NCBI GenBank assembly: GCA_023231065.1
Contig: JALNWE010000001.1
Coordinates: forward strand, 82,933 to 146,932
Direction: 5' to 3'
Source of the DNA: Bacteroidales bacterium
Lineage (GTDB): Bacteria > Bacteroidota > Bacteroidia > Bacteroidales > FEN-979
DNA: 64,000 nt
In this document: piece after piece, positions 16,193 through 25,446 of the stretch
Numbering within the stretch: the stretch's first letter is position 1
Layout: every line of letters starts with the position of its first letter
The notes under the pieces: model-generated
Databases searched by the model: none
What the model saw: the letters and a program-made list of their open reading frames with translations, nothing else
What the model was told of the DNA's origin: nothing
Position numbers and translations under genes: made by a program

Positions 16193-18145
16193 TTATTTTC
16201 TTTTTGCAGGATAACCGCTTTGTTTGGCCATGGTTTCCAATCGTTTTTGGAATCCTGATTTTTTAACTGTTTTTTTACGGTTAGCTTCAATCTGGGCATG
16301 CAGTTTTTTATCGTCAATGGTGCCCCGGATGATATAGATCTGTGCAAACGTGATCAGGTTGGCCAGCAGGTAATAATAGCTTAGTCCAGAAGAATAGTCA
16401 TTAAACCAGAAGAGGAACATCACCGGCATTAAGTACATCATGGTCTTCATACCTGGCATCTGTTGCTGGGAGGAACCCATGGCCTGATCGTTGATTTTGG
16501 TATAGATAACGCTTGAAATGGTCATCAGGAGGGCAAATAAACTCACATGATCGCCATACCATGGGATGGCAAATCCCCCGGGGAAATTCCAGATTGAATC
16601 GTAAGAAGAGAGATCCTGAGCCCACAAAAAAGGTTGTTGCCTGAGTTCGATAGAGGAAGGAAAAAAGCGGAACATGGCAATCAGGATTGGCATTTGCAAG
16701 AGCATTGGGATGCATCCCGCCATGGGGTTCACCCCTGCTTTTTTGTAAAGATCCATGGTAGCCTGTTGCTTTTTCATGGCCTCTTCCTTTTTAGGAAATT
16801 TTTTATTTAATTCATCTATATCGGGTTTGAGCACCCGCATTTTAGCCGAAGATTTATAGGTTTTGTAAGCAATAGGGAATAGTACTATTTTCAACAGGAT
16901 GGTAAGAATAAGGATGATGATCCCATAATTCAATCCCATATTACCAAAGAAAGTAAATACCGGAATAACGGCATAAATGTTAATCCATGCCATCGGGATA
17001 AAGCTCCAGCCTAACGGGATCTGCCTTTCGAGGTCCAGCTTATATTTTTTTAGTCCGTAATATTTATTGGGGCCAAAATACATCCTCATCGAAATCTCTT
17101 TTGTTTCCTTTGGATTAAAAGGGATCCCGACTTCCGCCATCATCGATTTATTATAGTTCTTTATTCCGGGTAAGGATAATGTTTTAATCCTGGGTTCACT
17201 GAAAAAGTCTTCTGCAATAAGGCTGCTGGTAAAAAACTGTTGTTTGAATGACACCCATTTGATTTTTTCATTCTTCAGGTATTTTTCTTCATCTTTTGTT
17301 TCAGAAAGGTAATCAACCTTATCTTCAAAATACTTGTAGTACAAAGTGGAGTTCATACGCTCCATCCTGGGACTTTTTTCCAGTTGATTAAGATTATCAT
17401 TCCAGTTGAGTACAAGGAATTTTGTGGAGGGATCGATAACTTCATCCATCCCGTGAAATCTGATCTGGTAATGCAGCATATATTCATTACCTTTGATCGT
17501 ATATAAAAATTCGATATATTTCTCCGGATCGAGGGTTGTATCTGAGCTTGCGACAAAAACCCGCATTGCCAGCTGAACCGAGTCGTTTCCTGTAATTTTA
17601 ACAGAAGCTTTGTTATTGTTAGAAGTGTTGTACCAGTATGGTTTAAAGTACAGCCGGTCGGTATTGATAAGCCGGTTATTGGCGAAAAAGGTAAGGCCAA
17701 AACGCAGGGAATCTTTATCCATCAGGATCAACGGCTTTTTATCCCAGGTAAGGTAACCTTTCATCTCGACCCTTGAAATTTTACCTCCCAGGGAAGATAT
17801 ATTCAACCGGAAGTGATCGTTTTCGATGATGCAGGAAGTGTCCTTCCCAACTGCAGAATTGGCGAATATTCCCAGTTCATCCTTCATGGTAATCCGCATG
17901 ATCGTCATGGAATCGAGGGACTTACCGGAGGCCAGGACCTTTTGTTTTTCCAATTCGGCATCGAGTGCGCGCTGACGGGCATTGGCCCGGATGGTGGAGT
18001 CGCGCCGGACCTGGTTAGCCAACCAGGTGGAATCGGATTTTCTTTTTTGCTGAAGCAATTGTTCCTGGGAGGGACTATTCAGATAGCTGTAAATAATGAA
18101 GATCCCAAAAATAAGGACGAGGCCTATAATAGTATTTTTATTCAT
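16193..18145 (-). CDS. yidC: Membrane protein insertase YidC
   Basis: The protein has 650 residues from the ATG at 18145 (MNKNTIIGLVLIFG); the frame is open 33 bases further upstream. It is the Gram-negative form: an N-terminal transmembrane helix (about residues 4-20), a large periplasmic beta domain (to about residue 340) and a C-terminal Oxa1-like domain. That domain includes MNLGLNYG-like, VLFPIAYKTYKSSAKMR and QQATMDLYKKAGVNPMAGC segments. YidC inserts and folds inner-membrane proteins with or without SecYEG. It lies 41 bases downstream of pyrG, a neighbourhood that recurs in Bacteroidota. A -7 element in that gap suggests an additional own promoter. Confidence 0.96.
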   Translation of the reverse strand: MNKNTIIGLVLIFGIFIIYSYLNSPSQEQLLQQKRKSDSTWLANQVRRDSTIRANARQRALDAELEKQKVLASGKSLDSMTIMRITMKDELGIFANSAVGKDTSCIIENDHFRLNISSLGGKISRVEMKGYLTWDKKPLILMDKDSLRFGLTFFANNRLINTDRLYFKPYWYNTSNNNKASVKITGNDSVQLAMRVFVASSDTTLDPEKYIEFLYTIKGNEYMLHYQIRFHGMDEVIDPSTKFLVLNWNDNLNQLEKSPRMERMNSTLYYKYFEDKVDYLSETKDEEKYLKNEKIKWVSFKQQFFTSSLIAEDFFSEPRIKTLSLPGIKNYNKSMMAEVGIPFNPKETKEISMRMYFGPNKYYGLKKYKLDLERQIPLGWSFIPMAWINIYAVIPVFTFFGNMGLNYGIIILILTILLKIVLFPIAYKTYKSSAKMRVLKPDIDELNKKFPKKEEAMKKQQATMDLYKKAGVNPMAGCIPMLLQMPILIAMFRFFPSSIELRQQPFLWAQDLSSYDSIWNFPGGFAIPWYGDHVSLFALLMTISSVIYTKINDQAMGSSQQQMPGMKTMMYLMPVMFLFWFNDYSSGLSYYYLLANLITFAQIYIIRGTIDDKKLHAQIEANRKKTVKKSGFQKRLETMAKQSGYPAKRK

Positions 18146-18167
18146 GAGTAGAATTGGGAAAACGAGG

Positions 18168-18175
18168 CAAAGGTA
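18168..18175 (-). promoter_or_regulatory. -7 element between pyrG and yidC
   Basis: On the minus strand this reads TACCTTTG, fitting TAnnTTTG, 22 bases upstream of the yidC ATG. No matching -33 TTG is visible. Confidence 0.4.
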
Positions 18176-18186
18176 CAAAAATGTCT

Positions 18187-19797
18187 TTACCTGGCAGCGT
18201 AATCCTTAGCTGCTTTGACAAAACTGACGAATAACGGGTGAGGATGGGCTACGGTACTTTTAAATTCAGGGTGGAACTGAACTCCGATGAACCAAGGATG
18301 CCCTGTTAGTTCAACGATTTCGACCAGGTTGTCTTTTTCGTTGATTCCCACAGGCATCATTCCGGCTTTCCTGTACATATCGAGGTATTCGTTGTTGAAT
18401 TCAAACCGGTGCCGGTGACGTTCCGAAATATTCTCAGCTTTATAAATATCCATAATATGGCTCCCGGGTTCGAGTTTACAAGGGTATGCCCCTAATCGCA
18501 TAGTTCCGCCCAGACCGGAAATCTGTTTTTGAATTTCCATCATATCGATCACAGGATAGGGTGTCGATTTATTGAACTCAGTGGAATGAGCGCCTTCCAG
18601 GCCTAAAACATTCCTCCCGAATTCAATCACGGCACATTGCATCCCCAGGCAAATTCCGAAAAAAGGAATGTTGTGTTCACGGACATATTTGATGGCAGTT
18701 ATTTTACCTTCGATACCTCGTTCCCCAAAACCAGGAGCGACAAGAATACCATCGAGATCGCCTAACTTTTCGGCCACATTCGATTCATTGATGAATTCTG
18801 AGTGGAAAGTCTGTACTTTCACTTTGACCCCGTTGGTGGTTCCCGCGTGTATAAACGATTCATTGATTGACTTATAGGCATCTTTTAATTCCACATATTT
18901 TCCGACTAATCCTATCGTTACTTCTCCGGCCGGATGTTTCATGGCATATAAAAACTGTTCCCAATCGGTAAGGTCAGGTACTGAATCCGATGGCATCAGG
19001 GTTTTTTGGAGGATTTCCAGGTCAAGGTTTTCATTCCGCATCAGAATGGGAACATCATAAATTGACTCTGCATCGATGCATTCGATCACAGAGGACGGCG
19101 CCACATTGCAGAAAAGGGCTATTTTATGACGGATCCCTTCGGTGAGATGTTTTTCGCTGCGGCAAACTATGATGTCAGGCTGAACTCCAAATTCCAATAA
19201 GGTCTTTACTGAATGTTGTGTTGGTTTGGTCTTCAGCTCGCCGGCAGCAGCAAGGTAAGGTACCAGGGTCAGATGGACGACCACACAATTGCGGCCAAGT
19301 TCCCATCGCAACTGACGAACAGCTTCAATAAAGGGTTGTGATTCGATATCACCTACAGTCCCGCCAATTTCCGTGATGATAAAATCATAGGGAAAACGAG
19401 TGGCCAACAATTTTATGCGGTATTTGATCTCGTCGGTGATATGGGGAATTACCTGAACCGTCTCTCCGAGAAACTCGCCTTTGCGTTCTTTGGTGATCAC
19501 TGACTGATAAATGACACCGGTCGTCACATTGTTTGCCTGGGAGGTAGGAACGTTCGAAAACCGTTCGTAATGACCAAGGTCCAGATCGGTTTCGGCACCA
19601 TCTTCCGTAACAAAACATTCTCCATGTTCATAAGGATTCAGGGTCCCGGGATCAATATTGATATAAGGATCCAGTTTTTGAATGGTCACAGAAAATCCGC
19701 GGGCTACAAGTAGTTTTGCAATGGATGATGAAATGATCCCCTTCCCCAACGAAGATGTAACCCCGCCTGTAACAAAGATATATTTAGTCGTTGACAT
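18187..19797 (-). CDS. pyrG: CTP synthase
   Basis: The protein has 536 residues from the ATG at 19797 (MSTTKYIFVTGG); an upstream in-frame extension of 13 codons lacks family similarity. The N-terminal synthetase domain has KYIFVTGGVTSSLGKG (residues 4-19). The C-terminal class I glutaminase domain has the nucleophile cysteine in FFGICLGMQCAV and a QFHPEFKS histidine/glutamate pair. It converts UTP, ATP and glutamine to CTP. Length is typical. Confidence 0.97.
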   Translation of the reverse strand: MSTTKYIFVTGGVTSSLGKGIISSSIAKLLVARGFSVTIQKLDPYINIDPGTLNPYEHGECFVTEDGAETDLDLGHYERFSNVPTSQANNVTTGVIYQSVITKERKGEFLGETVQVIPHITDEIKYRIKLLATRFPYDFIITEIGGTVGDIESQPFIEAVRQLRWELGRNCVVVHLTLVPYLAAAGELKTKPTQHSVKTLLEFGVQPDIIVCRSEKHLTEGIRHKIALFCNVAPSSVIECIDAESIYDVPILMRNENLDLEILQKTLMPSDSVPDLTDWEQFLYAMKHPAGEVTIGLVGKYVELKDAYKSINESFIHAGTTNGVKVKVQTFHSEFINESNVAEKLGDLDGILVAPGFGERGIEGKITAIKYVREHNIPFFGICLGMQCAVIEFGRNVLGLEGAHSTEFNKSTPYPVIDMMEIQKQISGLGGTMRLGAYPCKLEPGSHIMDIYKAENISERHRHRFEFNNEYLDMYRKAGMMPVGINEKDNLVEIVELTGHPWFIGVQFHPEFKSTVAHPHPLFVSFVKAAKDYAAR

Positions 19798-19825
19798 GAA
19801 AACGAAATTGTATGCTTTTGAACCA

Positions 19826-19833
19826 CAAAAGTA
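19826..19833 (-). promoter_or_regulatory. -7 element upstream of pyrG
   Basis: On the minus strand this reads TACTTTTG, fitting TAnnTTTG, 28 bases upstream of the pyrG ATG and just after the end of the ppsR-like gene. No -33 TTG is visible at standard spacing. Confidence 0.4.
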
Positions 19834-19839
19834 CACGAT

Positions 19840-20697
19840 TTATTTTAGATTTTTATGGTTTGCCGCCGCTGGAGGCGTTTTTCTTTTGATTCTTTCCGGT
19901 TGATGGATCCTCCGTTTTATTGTCAGGATCTCGGAAGCAATCTCTTCAATGGGTTTATTGGTAACCTGGATGACAGGCCATTCGTAACGTTTGAAAAGAT
20001 TCTGAGCGTAGTTTAGCTCCCTGCGTACGTTATCAAGGGAGGAATACTCCGCGGTAGAGCCGCCCAGGTACGGTTGCCTTGCTTCCCGGAGGTTGGACAA
20101 ATCCTGAGGTTGAGTCATGAGGCCAAAGACATTACCAGCTGGCAATTTATTCATAATCTCCGGTAATTCAACACCCGGAACAATAGGGTAATTGGCAACA
20201 AACCATCCTTTAAATGCCAGATAGATTGACAAGGGTGTTTTAAAGGTCCTCGAAACTCCAACCAGCAAAATTTCGGCTGTGTCATACTCATAATACCGTT
20301 GTCCATCATCATGGATAAATGCAAATTGCATGGCATCGATGCGTTTGAAATATTCTTTGTTCAGGTGGAAAAACAAACCTGGTTCTCCTGTCGGGGAATC
20401 CGCAAAATGGTGTGCAAGCCTTGATAATAATGGCCCCATTAAGTCGATGGAATCAATATTATGGATTCGGCTGATGCGAAGAATATTTTCGCGTAAAGTG
20501 GACGAAACAAGGGTGTGAATGATAATCCCCTTCACTCCTACTGCCTCCTTCACGATTTCTTCAATCTGCTGTTCAGTCCTCACTTCTCCTTTCAGGATAA
20601 TATCAGCATCAATGCTTGGAAATTGAGTCAAAGCCGCCATGAGGGTTTGTTCAGCAGTACGGCCGGTCCCATCTGAAACTACAAATATTTTTTTCAT
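19840..20697 (-). CDS. ppsR: PPDK / PEP synthase regulatory protein (DUF299 kinase-phosphorylase)
   Basis: This 285-residue DUF299 protein opens with KKIFVVSDGTGRTAE and has the P-loop-like GVSRTFKTPLS near residue 148 and the ANYPIVPG segment. The family switches PPDK or PEP synthase off and on by ADP-dependent phosphorylation and phosphate-dependent dephosphorylation of a threonine next to the catalytic histidine. The target is not clear in this window. The PEP-synthase-like protein at 28309 lacks threonine two residues before its histidine (it reads LSH). The partner is probably a PPDK elsewhere. Confidence 0.9.
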   Translation of the reverse strand: MKKIFVVSDGTGRTAEQTLMAALTQFPSIDADIILKGEVRTEQQIEEIVKEAVGVKGIIIHTLVSSTLRENILRISRIHNIDSIDLMGPLLSRLAHHFADSPTGEPGLFFHLNKEYFKRIDAMQFAFIHDDGQRYYEYDTAEILLVGVSRTFKTPLSIYLAFKGWFVANYPIVPGVELPEIMNKLPAGNVFGLMTQPQDLSNLREARQPYLGGSTAEYSSLDNVRRELNYAQNLFKRYEWPVIQVTNKPIEEIASEILTIKRRIHQPERIKRKTPPAAANHKNLK

Positions 20698-20895
20698 TCG
20701 TCAATAATTTTGATTTCAGCGGTCAGATGAAATATCCATTATTGTCATTCATGGTTGATATGAACAGGTTTCTATGAACATTTCAAAATGCGGGATTTTT
20801 GGAGGGTACCCGCGTTATATCCCTGGCAATAAAACTACGACAATAAAGCGTATCTTCAAATTTCAAAACGGTTTTTATCATATCATTATAATCTG

Positions 20896-20903
20896 TACTT
20901 TTG
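20896..20903 (+). promoter_or_regulatory. -7 element upstream of gapA
   Basis: TACTTTTG matches TAnnTTTG 42 bases before the gapA ATG. Upstream at the -33 position there is a T-rich stretch (GTTTTTATC) but no TTG. Confidence 0.45.
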
Positions 20904-20945
20904 TAGTCATATAATCTTAACCTAATAATTTTAAAAACAAGAAAA

Positions 20946-21956
20946 ATGGGAACAATAAAAGTTGGGATTAACGGTTTCGGACGCATCGGACGTTTGACAT
21001 ACCGTGCCTTATTAAAGAAAAATAATGTAGAAGTGATTGCCATCAATGACCTGACCGATGCCAAAACACTTGCTCATTTGTTAAAATATGATTCTGTCCA
21101 CGGAAAATTTCCGGGAGAAGTTACAGTTGATGGAGATTTTCTGATTATCAACGGAAAGAAACTCAGGGTTATGGCAGAAAAAGATCCCGCCAATCTCCCC
21201 TGGGCTTCCATGGGGGTTGAAGTCGTTCTTGAATGTACAGGCATTTTCAGGAACCGTGAAAAAATGAATAAACACATTACGGCCGGCGCCAGGAAAGTAC
21301 TGCTTTCTGTACCTGCTGATAACAAAGAAGATGTGGATGCCACCATTGTGATCGGCGTCAACGACAATACCCTTACCGGCAATATGAAGTTCATCTCCAA
21401 CGCGTCCTGCACAACCAACTGCCTGGCCCCGATCGCAAAGGTACTGAATGATAGTTTTGGCATAAAACGTGGGTTGATGAATACCATTCACAGTTATACA
21501 AACGACCAGATCATTCTTGACGCTCCTCACAAAGATTTGCGCCGGGCACGCGCTGCCGCCATTTCTATCATACCGACCAAGACCGGCGCTGCTAAAGCCA
21601 TTGGCCTTGTCATCCCTGAATTGGATGGAAAAATGGATGGTTTTGCAGTACGCGTCCCCACTCCTGACGGTTCGCTGGTTGACCTGACCTGTGAATTACA
21701 CCGCGATGTTACCAAAGACGAGATCAATGCCGCAATGAAAGCAGCTGCTAATGGTTCCATGAAGGGCATCCTCGAATACCTGGATGAGCCCCTGGTCAGT
21801 TGTGACATCATCGGTAATTCCCACTCCTCGATATTCGATTCCGGAATGACCAAGATCCTGGGCGGTAATTTGGTTAAAGTCATTGCATGGTATGACAATG
21901 AATATGGTTACTCCTGCCGTCTGGCAGATTTGGTCGAAAAAGCGGCCAATGCCTGA
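20946..21956 (+). CDS. gapA: Glyceraldehyde-3-phosphate dehydrogenase (NAD type)
   Basis: This 336-residue enzyme has the Rossmann motif INGFGRIGRL at residues 8-17 and an aspartate at residue 35 that indicates NAD preference. The catalytic C155 is in SNASCTTNCLAP, and the C-terminal WYDNEYGYSCR motif is present. It is the glycolytic/gluconeogenic enzyme. A -7 element lies upstream and a clear intrinsic terminator 22 bases downstream, so it appears to be transcribed alone. Confidence 0.98.
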   Translation: MGTIKVGINGFGRIGRLTYRALLKKNNVEVIAINDLTDAKTLAHLLKYDSVHGKFPGEVTVDGDFLIINGKKLRVMAEKDPANLPWASMGVEVVLECTGIFRNREKMNKHITAGARKVLLSVPADNKEDVDATIVIGVNDNTLTGNMKFISNASCTTNCLAPIAKVLNDSFGIKRGLMNTIHSYTNDQIILDAPHKDLRRARAAAISIIPTKTGAAKAIGLVIPELDGKMDGFAVRVPTPDGSLVDLTCELHRDVTKDEINAAMKAAANGSMKGILEYLDEPLVSCDIIGNSHSSIFDSGMTKILGGNLVKVIAWYDNEYGYSCRLADLVEKAANA

Positions 21957-21978
21957 ATCCTGATTTAACCGACATTAT

Positions 21979-22010
21979 AAAGAGGGTGTTTCAAAACCCT
22001 CTTTTTTTTT
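21979..22010 (+). terminator. Rho-independent terminator after gapA
   Basis: A 9-bp perfect stem (21979-21987 with 21996-22004) with an 8-base loop runs into an uninterrupted T tract to 22010. It separates gapA from the serine dehydratase gene. Confidence 0.88.
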
Positions 22011-22011
22011 C

Positions 22012-22019
22012 TATTTTTG
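22012..22019 (+). promoter_or_regulatory. -7-like element upstream of the serine dehydratase gene
   Basis: TATTTTTG fits TAnnTTTG directly behind the gapA terminator, 83 bases before the ATG at 22103. It overlaps the T-rich terminator tail, so chance is likely to contribute. Confidence 0.3.
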
Positions 22020-22102
22020 TTTCCTTTGAAATGTTTTCCTGTTCTCTCTCATTTTCAGGTGAAGATCGGGGAAGAAGGTTCATTACCAATAACTTAAAAT
22101 GT

Positions 22103-23302
22103 ATGGAATCAATTAAAGAAATTTTTAAAATAGGGTTCGGGCCTTCGAGCAGTCATACCATGGGCCCACGAAAAGCCGCTGAAATTTTCAAAACAAAAAA
22201 TCCCGGGATCAAGAAAGCGCGGGTGACCTTATATGGAAGTCTTGCCGCAACCGGTAAAGGCCACATGACCGATAAAGCCATTCTGGAAGGGATGTACCCT
22301 GTACCGGTAGAGATCATCTGGGAACCCGATGTTTTTCTATCAGCCCATCCCAACGGACTCCGGTTTGAAGCGTTAGATAAAGCCGGCAATGCCAGGGAGG
22401 AATGGACGACATACAGCATCGGGGGAGGTGACATCAGTGATACAGGAAAACGAAGCGCTTCAAAGATCGTATATCCGCTTATCACAATGGCGGAAATCCT
22501 GCAATGGTGCGAAAGCAATGGCCGGACCTTGTGGGAATTTGTTGAGATGCATGAACCCCCGGATCTCTGGGATTACCTTTCTGGCGTCTGGAAGGTCATG
22601 CAGGATTCTGTTGAACGCGGTATTGAAGCAGAGGGAGTCCTTCCCGGCAGGCTGAACCTTCCACGTAAAGCTTCTTCATACAATACCAAAGCCCATAGTT
22701 TCAAAGGAACCCTGGCACGGAGGGCATTTACTTTTGCTTATGCCCTGGCAGTTGCTGAAGAAAATGCTTCCGGTGGAAAAATAGTTACGGCTCCCACTTG
22801 CGGATCCTGCGGGGTAATGCCGGCTGTTCTTTATCTTCTGAAGACCCAATATGATTTCAATGAAAAGAAAATCCTGCATGGGTTAGCGACCGCGGGATTG
22901 ATCGGCAACCTGATCAAGAACAATGCTTCCATTTCCGGAGCAGAAGTGGGATGCCAGGGAGAAATCGGCAGCGCAAGTTCCATGGCAGCCGCCGCGGCAG
23001 AACAGATGTTCGGAGGGACACCGGGACAGATTGAGTACGCTGCATCTATTGCCATGGAACATTTCCTGGGGCTGACCTGTGACCCGCTCCTGGGCCTGGT
23101 CCAAATCCCTTGTATTGAAAGAAATGCTTTTGGTGCGGCCAGGGCGCTTGATGCCAATATGTATGCCCTGCTTTCAGACGGGCGGCATCTGGTAAGTTTC
23201 GACCGGGTGATCCAGGCCATGAAGCAAACGGGCCATGATCTTCCCCGGATATATAAAGAAACCGCAGAAGGAGGATTAGCCATACTGGGAATCAAAAAGT
23301 AA
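22103..23302 (+). CDS. sdaA: L-serine dehydratase, iron-sulfur dependent, single chain
   Basis: The protein has 399 residues from the ATG at 22103; the frame is open 117 bases upstream, but that part has no family similarity. The N-terminal beta-type domain opens with IGFGPSSSHTMGPRKAAE. The C-terminal alpha-type domain carries the Fe-S cysteines in TCGSCGVMPAVL and CDPLLGLVQIPCIERN. The enzyme deaminates L-serine to pyruvate and ammonia with an oxygen-labile [4Fe-4S] cluster, consistent with an anaerobe. The next gene starts 3 bases after the stop. Confidence 0.95.
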   Translation: MESIKEIFKIGFGPSSSHTMGPRKAAEIFKTKNPGIKKARVTLYGSLAATGKGHMTDKAILEGMYPVPVEIIWEPDVFLSAHPNGLRFEALDKAGNAREEWTTYSIGGGDISDTGKRSASKIVYPLITMAEILQWCESNGRTLWEFVEMHEPPDLWDYLSGVWKVMQDSVERGIEAEGVLPGRLNLPRKASSYNTKAHSFKGTLARRAFTFAYALAVAEENASGGKIVTAPTCGSCGVMPAVLYLLKTQYDFNEKKILHGLATAGLIGNLIKNNASISGAEVGCQGEIGSASSMAAAAAEQMFGGTPGQIEYAASIAMEHFLGLTCDPLLGLVQIPCIERNAFGAARALDANMYALLSDGRHLVSFDRVIQAMKQTGHDLPRIYKETAEGGLAILGIKK

Positions 23303-23305
23303 AAA

Positions 23306-24739
23306 ATGAAGAAGTGGATAAATATCTTCATCTTTCCGGTTTTCTTACTGGCGCTTAATGCCGTTTTGAAATTTCTTTTTCTTGATGCCCGTGATGTGGC
23401 TATGGATGAGCCCTTCACCATTTATTTCGCACAAGCAACAGGCCATGATCTGTTTGAAATGCTGAAAACAGAAAACAATCCTCCCTTGTTTTTCATCCTA
23501 CTACATTTCTGGATAAAGCTTTTTGGGATCTCCGCCTTCTCAGTAAGGTTTTTTCCATGCATTTTCAGCATAGCAACTGCTGTTGTCCTCTATTTTTTGG
23601 GGGGAAATTTTTTCTCGTTCCGGGTTGGGGTGATTGCCTCTCTGCTTTTTACTTTTTCCAATTATCACATGTTGTTTGCCCATGAAGCACGTGTATATTC
23701 CTTGTTTGCTTTACTGACCGTGATTTCGATGTACCTTTTTTGTCTTTGCCTGCAAAAAGAAAAGCACGGGAAATACCTGTTTTGCTTATCGGTGATCAAC
23801 GCCCTATTGCTTTATTCTCACTTTTTCGGGGCCTTTGTGATTCTTATTCAACTGATCACGATTCTCGTCCCCGGTATTTTTCGGAAACAACTTCTGAAAC
23901 ACATCCCGGGTTCGATAGCTGTAACCATTCTTCTTTATTCTCCCTATATCCCTGTTTTAATGCATAGGTTCATTGCCACTACCGGTACAGGGACATGGGT
24001 TGAACCGCCGGTTTTGTCCGATCTGTACACAATGGTATGGCGATACAGCAACACTCCTGTCACGACGGTGTTCTTTCTGATTACAATTGTTGCAGGACTA
24101 ATTTATCAGATATCACGGAATAAGCCCGTTGAAAATTCAAAAAAAAACTATACCATATTCGTATGGATATGGTTTTTGGCCCCTTATCTCATGATGTTCC
24201 TGATCTCTTTCAGGATCCCCATTTTCCTTGACCGGTACACAGTGTTCCTATCCCTTGCTTTTTATCTTTTAGTTGGTATTTCAGTTGATAAAATCGAAAA
24301 AACACGAGGAGTGGCAACAGGGATTGCAATTGTTGCCATTTTCCTTATGGTGGTGAAATTTAATCCCAATGTGGACAACAAACGCCGATGGAAAGAGGTG
24401 ATCCAAAATATTCAACATGATAAAAAAACAGAGACGCCATTGATCATCTGTCCCTCATGGCTGAAATATGGTTTCACCTATCACTATTCTTCTGCCTATT
24501 TCCGGGATTATACCTTACTGGATGAACATCTCAAGAGAGATCATATTTATCCGGTCGATAGCTGGAACGAGCTGGATTCAACCATTTTTAAACAGGCAAA
24601 CAAAGTGATCTACCTGGAGGAGTGGGCAACGCTCGTGGATAAAGAAAACAGTATATTAAAAAAATTAACCAAGGGGTATAAAACCGACATGACAACTCCT
24701 ATTTATGAAAGTTTTTCTATTCATCAATTTTCACGGTGA
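23306..24739 (+). CDS. GT39-like polytopic membrane glycosyltransferase
   Basis: This 477-residue protein has an N-terminal helix, a first outer loop with the acidic DVAMDEPFTIYF motif near residue 37, and about ten further transmembrane segments to residue 350. A soluble C-terminal part follows. This is the layout of the ArnT/PMT (GT39, GT-C fold) family that transfers sugars from polyprenyl-phosphate carriers on the outer face of the inner membrane. The ENNPPLFFILLHFW segment is also characteristic. Donor and acceptor are unknown. The start is 3 bases after sdaA, so the two are probably co-transcribed although functionally unrelated. Confidence 0.8.
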   Translation: MKKWINIFIFPVFLLALNAVLKFLFLDARDVAMDEPFTIYFAQATGHDLFEMLKTENNPPLFFILLHFWIKLFGISAFSVRFFPCIFSIATAVVLYFLGGNFFSFRVGVIASLLFTFSNYHMLFAHEARVYSLFALLTVISMYLFCLCLQKEKHGKYLFCLSVINALLLYSHFFGAFVILIQLITILVPGIFRKQLLKHIPGSIAVTILLYSPYIPVLMHRFIATTGTGTWVEPPVLSDLYTMVWRYSNTPVTTVFFLITIVAGLIYQISRNKPVENSKKNYTIFVWIWFLAPYLMMFLISFRIPIFLDRYTVFLSLAFYLLVGISVDKIEKTRGVATGIAIVAIFLMVVKFNPNVDNKRRWKEVIQNIQHDKKTETPLIICPSWLKYGFTYHYSSAYFRDYTLLDEHLKRDHIYPVDSWNELDSTIFKQANKVIYLEEWATLVDKENSILKKLTKGYKTDMTTPIYESFSIHQFSR

Positions 24740-24802
24740 TGAGTTGTTAGCAAATGAGAAGAAGCCATTGTTCATTGCCGGAAAAGACTTTTTATCCGAT
24801 TT

Positions 24803-25210
24803 ATGAATAAGGATTTATTAGCCAACCGGGATTTTACGACAGAATTCAATTTCACTGCTTCACGTAGCAGTGGCCCGGGCGGGCAGCATATTAATAAAGT
24901 CAACACCCGGATTGAATTGCGTTTCGATGTGATGCATTCGGTCCTTCTTTCCCAGGAGGAAAAAGAAGTAATACTTTCGAAGCTGGCCGGAAAGATCAAC
25001 TCCGAAGGTATTCTTTTTATTGTATCCCAGACGGAACGATCGCAACTGAGGAACAAAGAGCGGACGATTGAGAAATTTTATATCTTACTGACAAAAACGC
25101 TTACCCCGCGTAAAAAGCGCAAGCCCACAAAGCCGACACAGGCATCAAAAGAAAAACGGCTCGAAACCAAACGGCTCCAATCCGAGAAGAAAATCCGTAG
25201 AAAAGCATAA
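24803..25210 (+). CDS. arfB: Alternative ribosome-rescue factor ArfB (codon-independent peptidyl-tRNA hydrolase)
   Basis: This 135-residue protein has the class I release factor catalytic GGQ at residues 26-28 in SSGPGGQHINKVNTR and lacks codon-recognition domains. It has the lysine/arginine-rich C-terminal tail (about residues 100-135) that enters the empty mRNA channel in ArfB. The product frees ribosomes stalled on mRNAs without a stop codon. It stands alone between the glycosyltransferase and the helicase genes. Confidence 0.92.
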   Translation: MNKDLLANRDFTTEFNFTASRSSGPGGQHINKVNTRIELRFDVMHSVLLSQEEKEVILSKLAGKINSEGILFIVSQTERSQLRNKERTIEKFYILLTKTLTPRKKRKPTKPTQASKEKRLETKRLQSEKKIRRKA

Positions 25211-25259
25211 GTTGTCAGATCTATCATGCTGATTTGAAATATATATTGTCACTCGTAAA

Positions 25260-25289
25260 TTGTCAATTGCAAATAAAGTCGTATCTTTG
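25260..25289 (+). promoter_or_regulatory. Bacteroidota-type promoter for the DEAD-box helicase gene
   Basis: TTG at 25260-25262 and TATCTTTG at 25282-25289 are separated by 19 bases, matching both the -33 and -7 elements of the Bacteroidota sigma-70 consensus. This is the best complete promoter I found. Transcription would begin near 25295, leaving a 5' leader of roughly 150 bases before the helicase start codon. Confidence 0.65.
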
Positions 25290-25366
25290 CCCCATTATTC
25301 ATTCGTGTTTTAGGTTAAAATAATCTTTTTATCATTTCCCACCCGCACATTCAACAGACTTTACGT

Positions 25367-25378
25367 GACAGTACTGTC
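25367..25378. repeat. Perfect 12-bp palindrome in the helicase leader
   Basis: GACAGTACTGTC is a perfect palindrome within the predicted 5' leader of the helicase gene. Just downstream, CAGG and CCTG flank TACTAT (about 25387-25400) as a second small hairpin. The role is unknown: RNA structure or protein binding are possible. Confidence 0.5.
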
Positions 25379-25446
25379 TTTCCATCAGGTACTATCCTGG
25401 TTTGAGCATATTCAGGAAATCCCGAAAGCACATAATACATTTTTAT

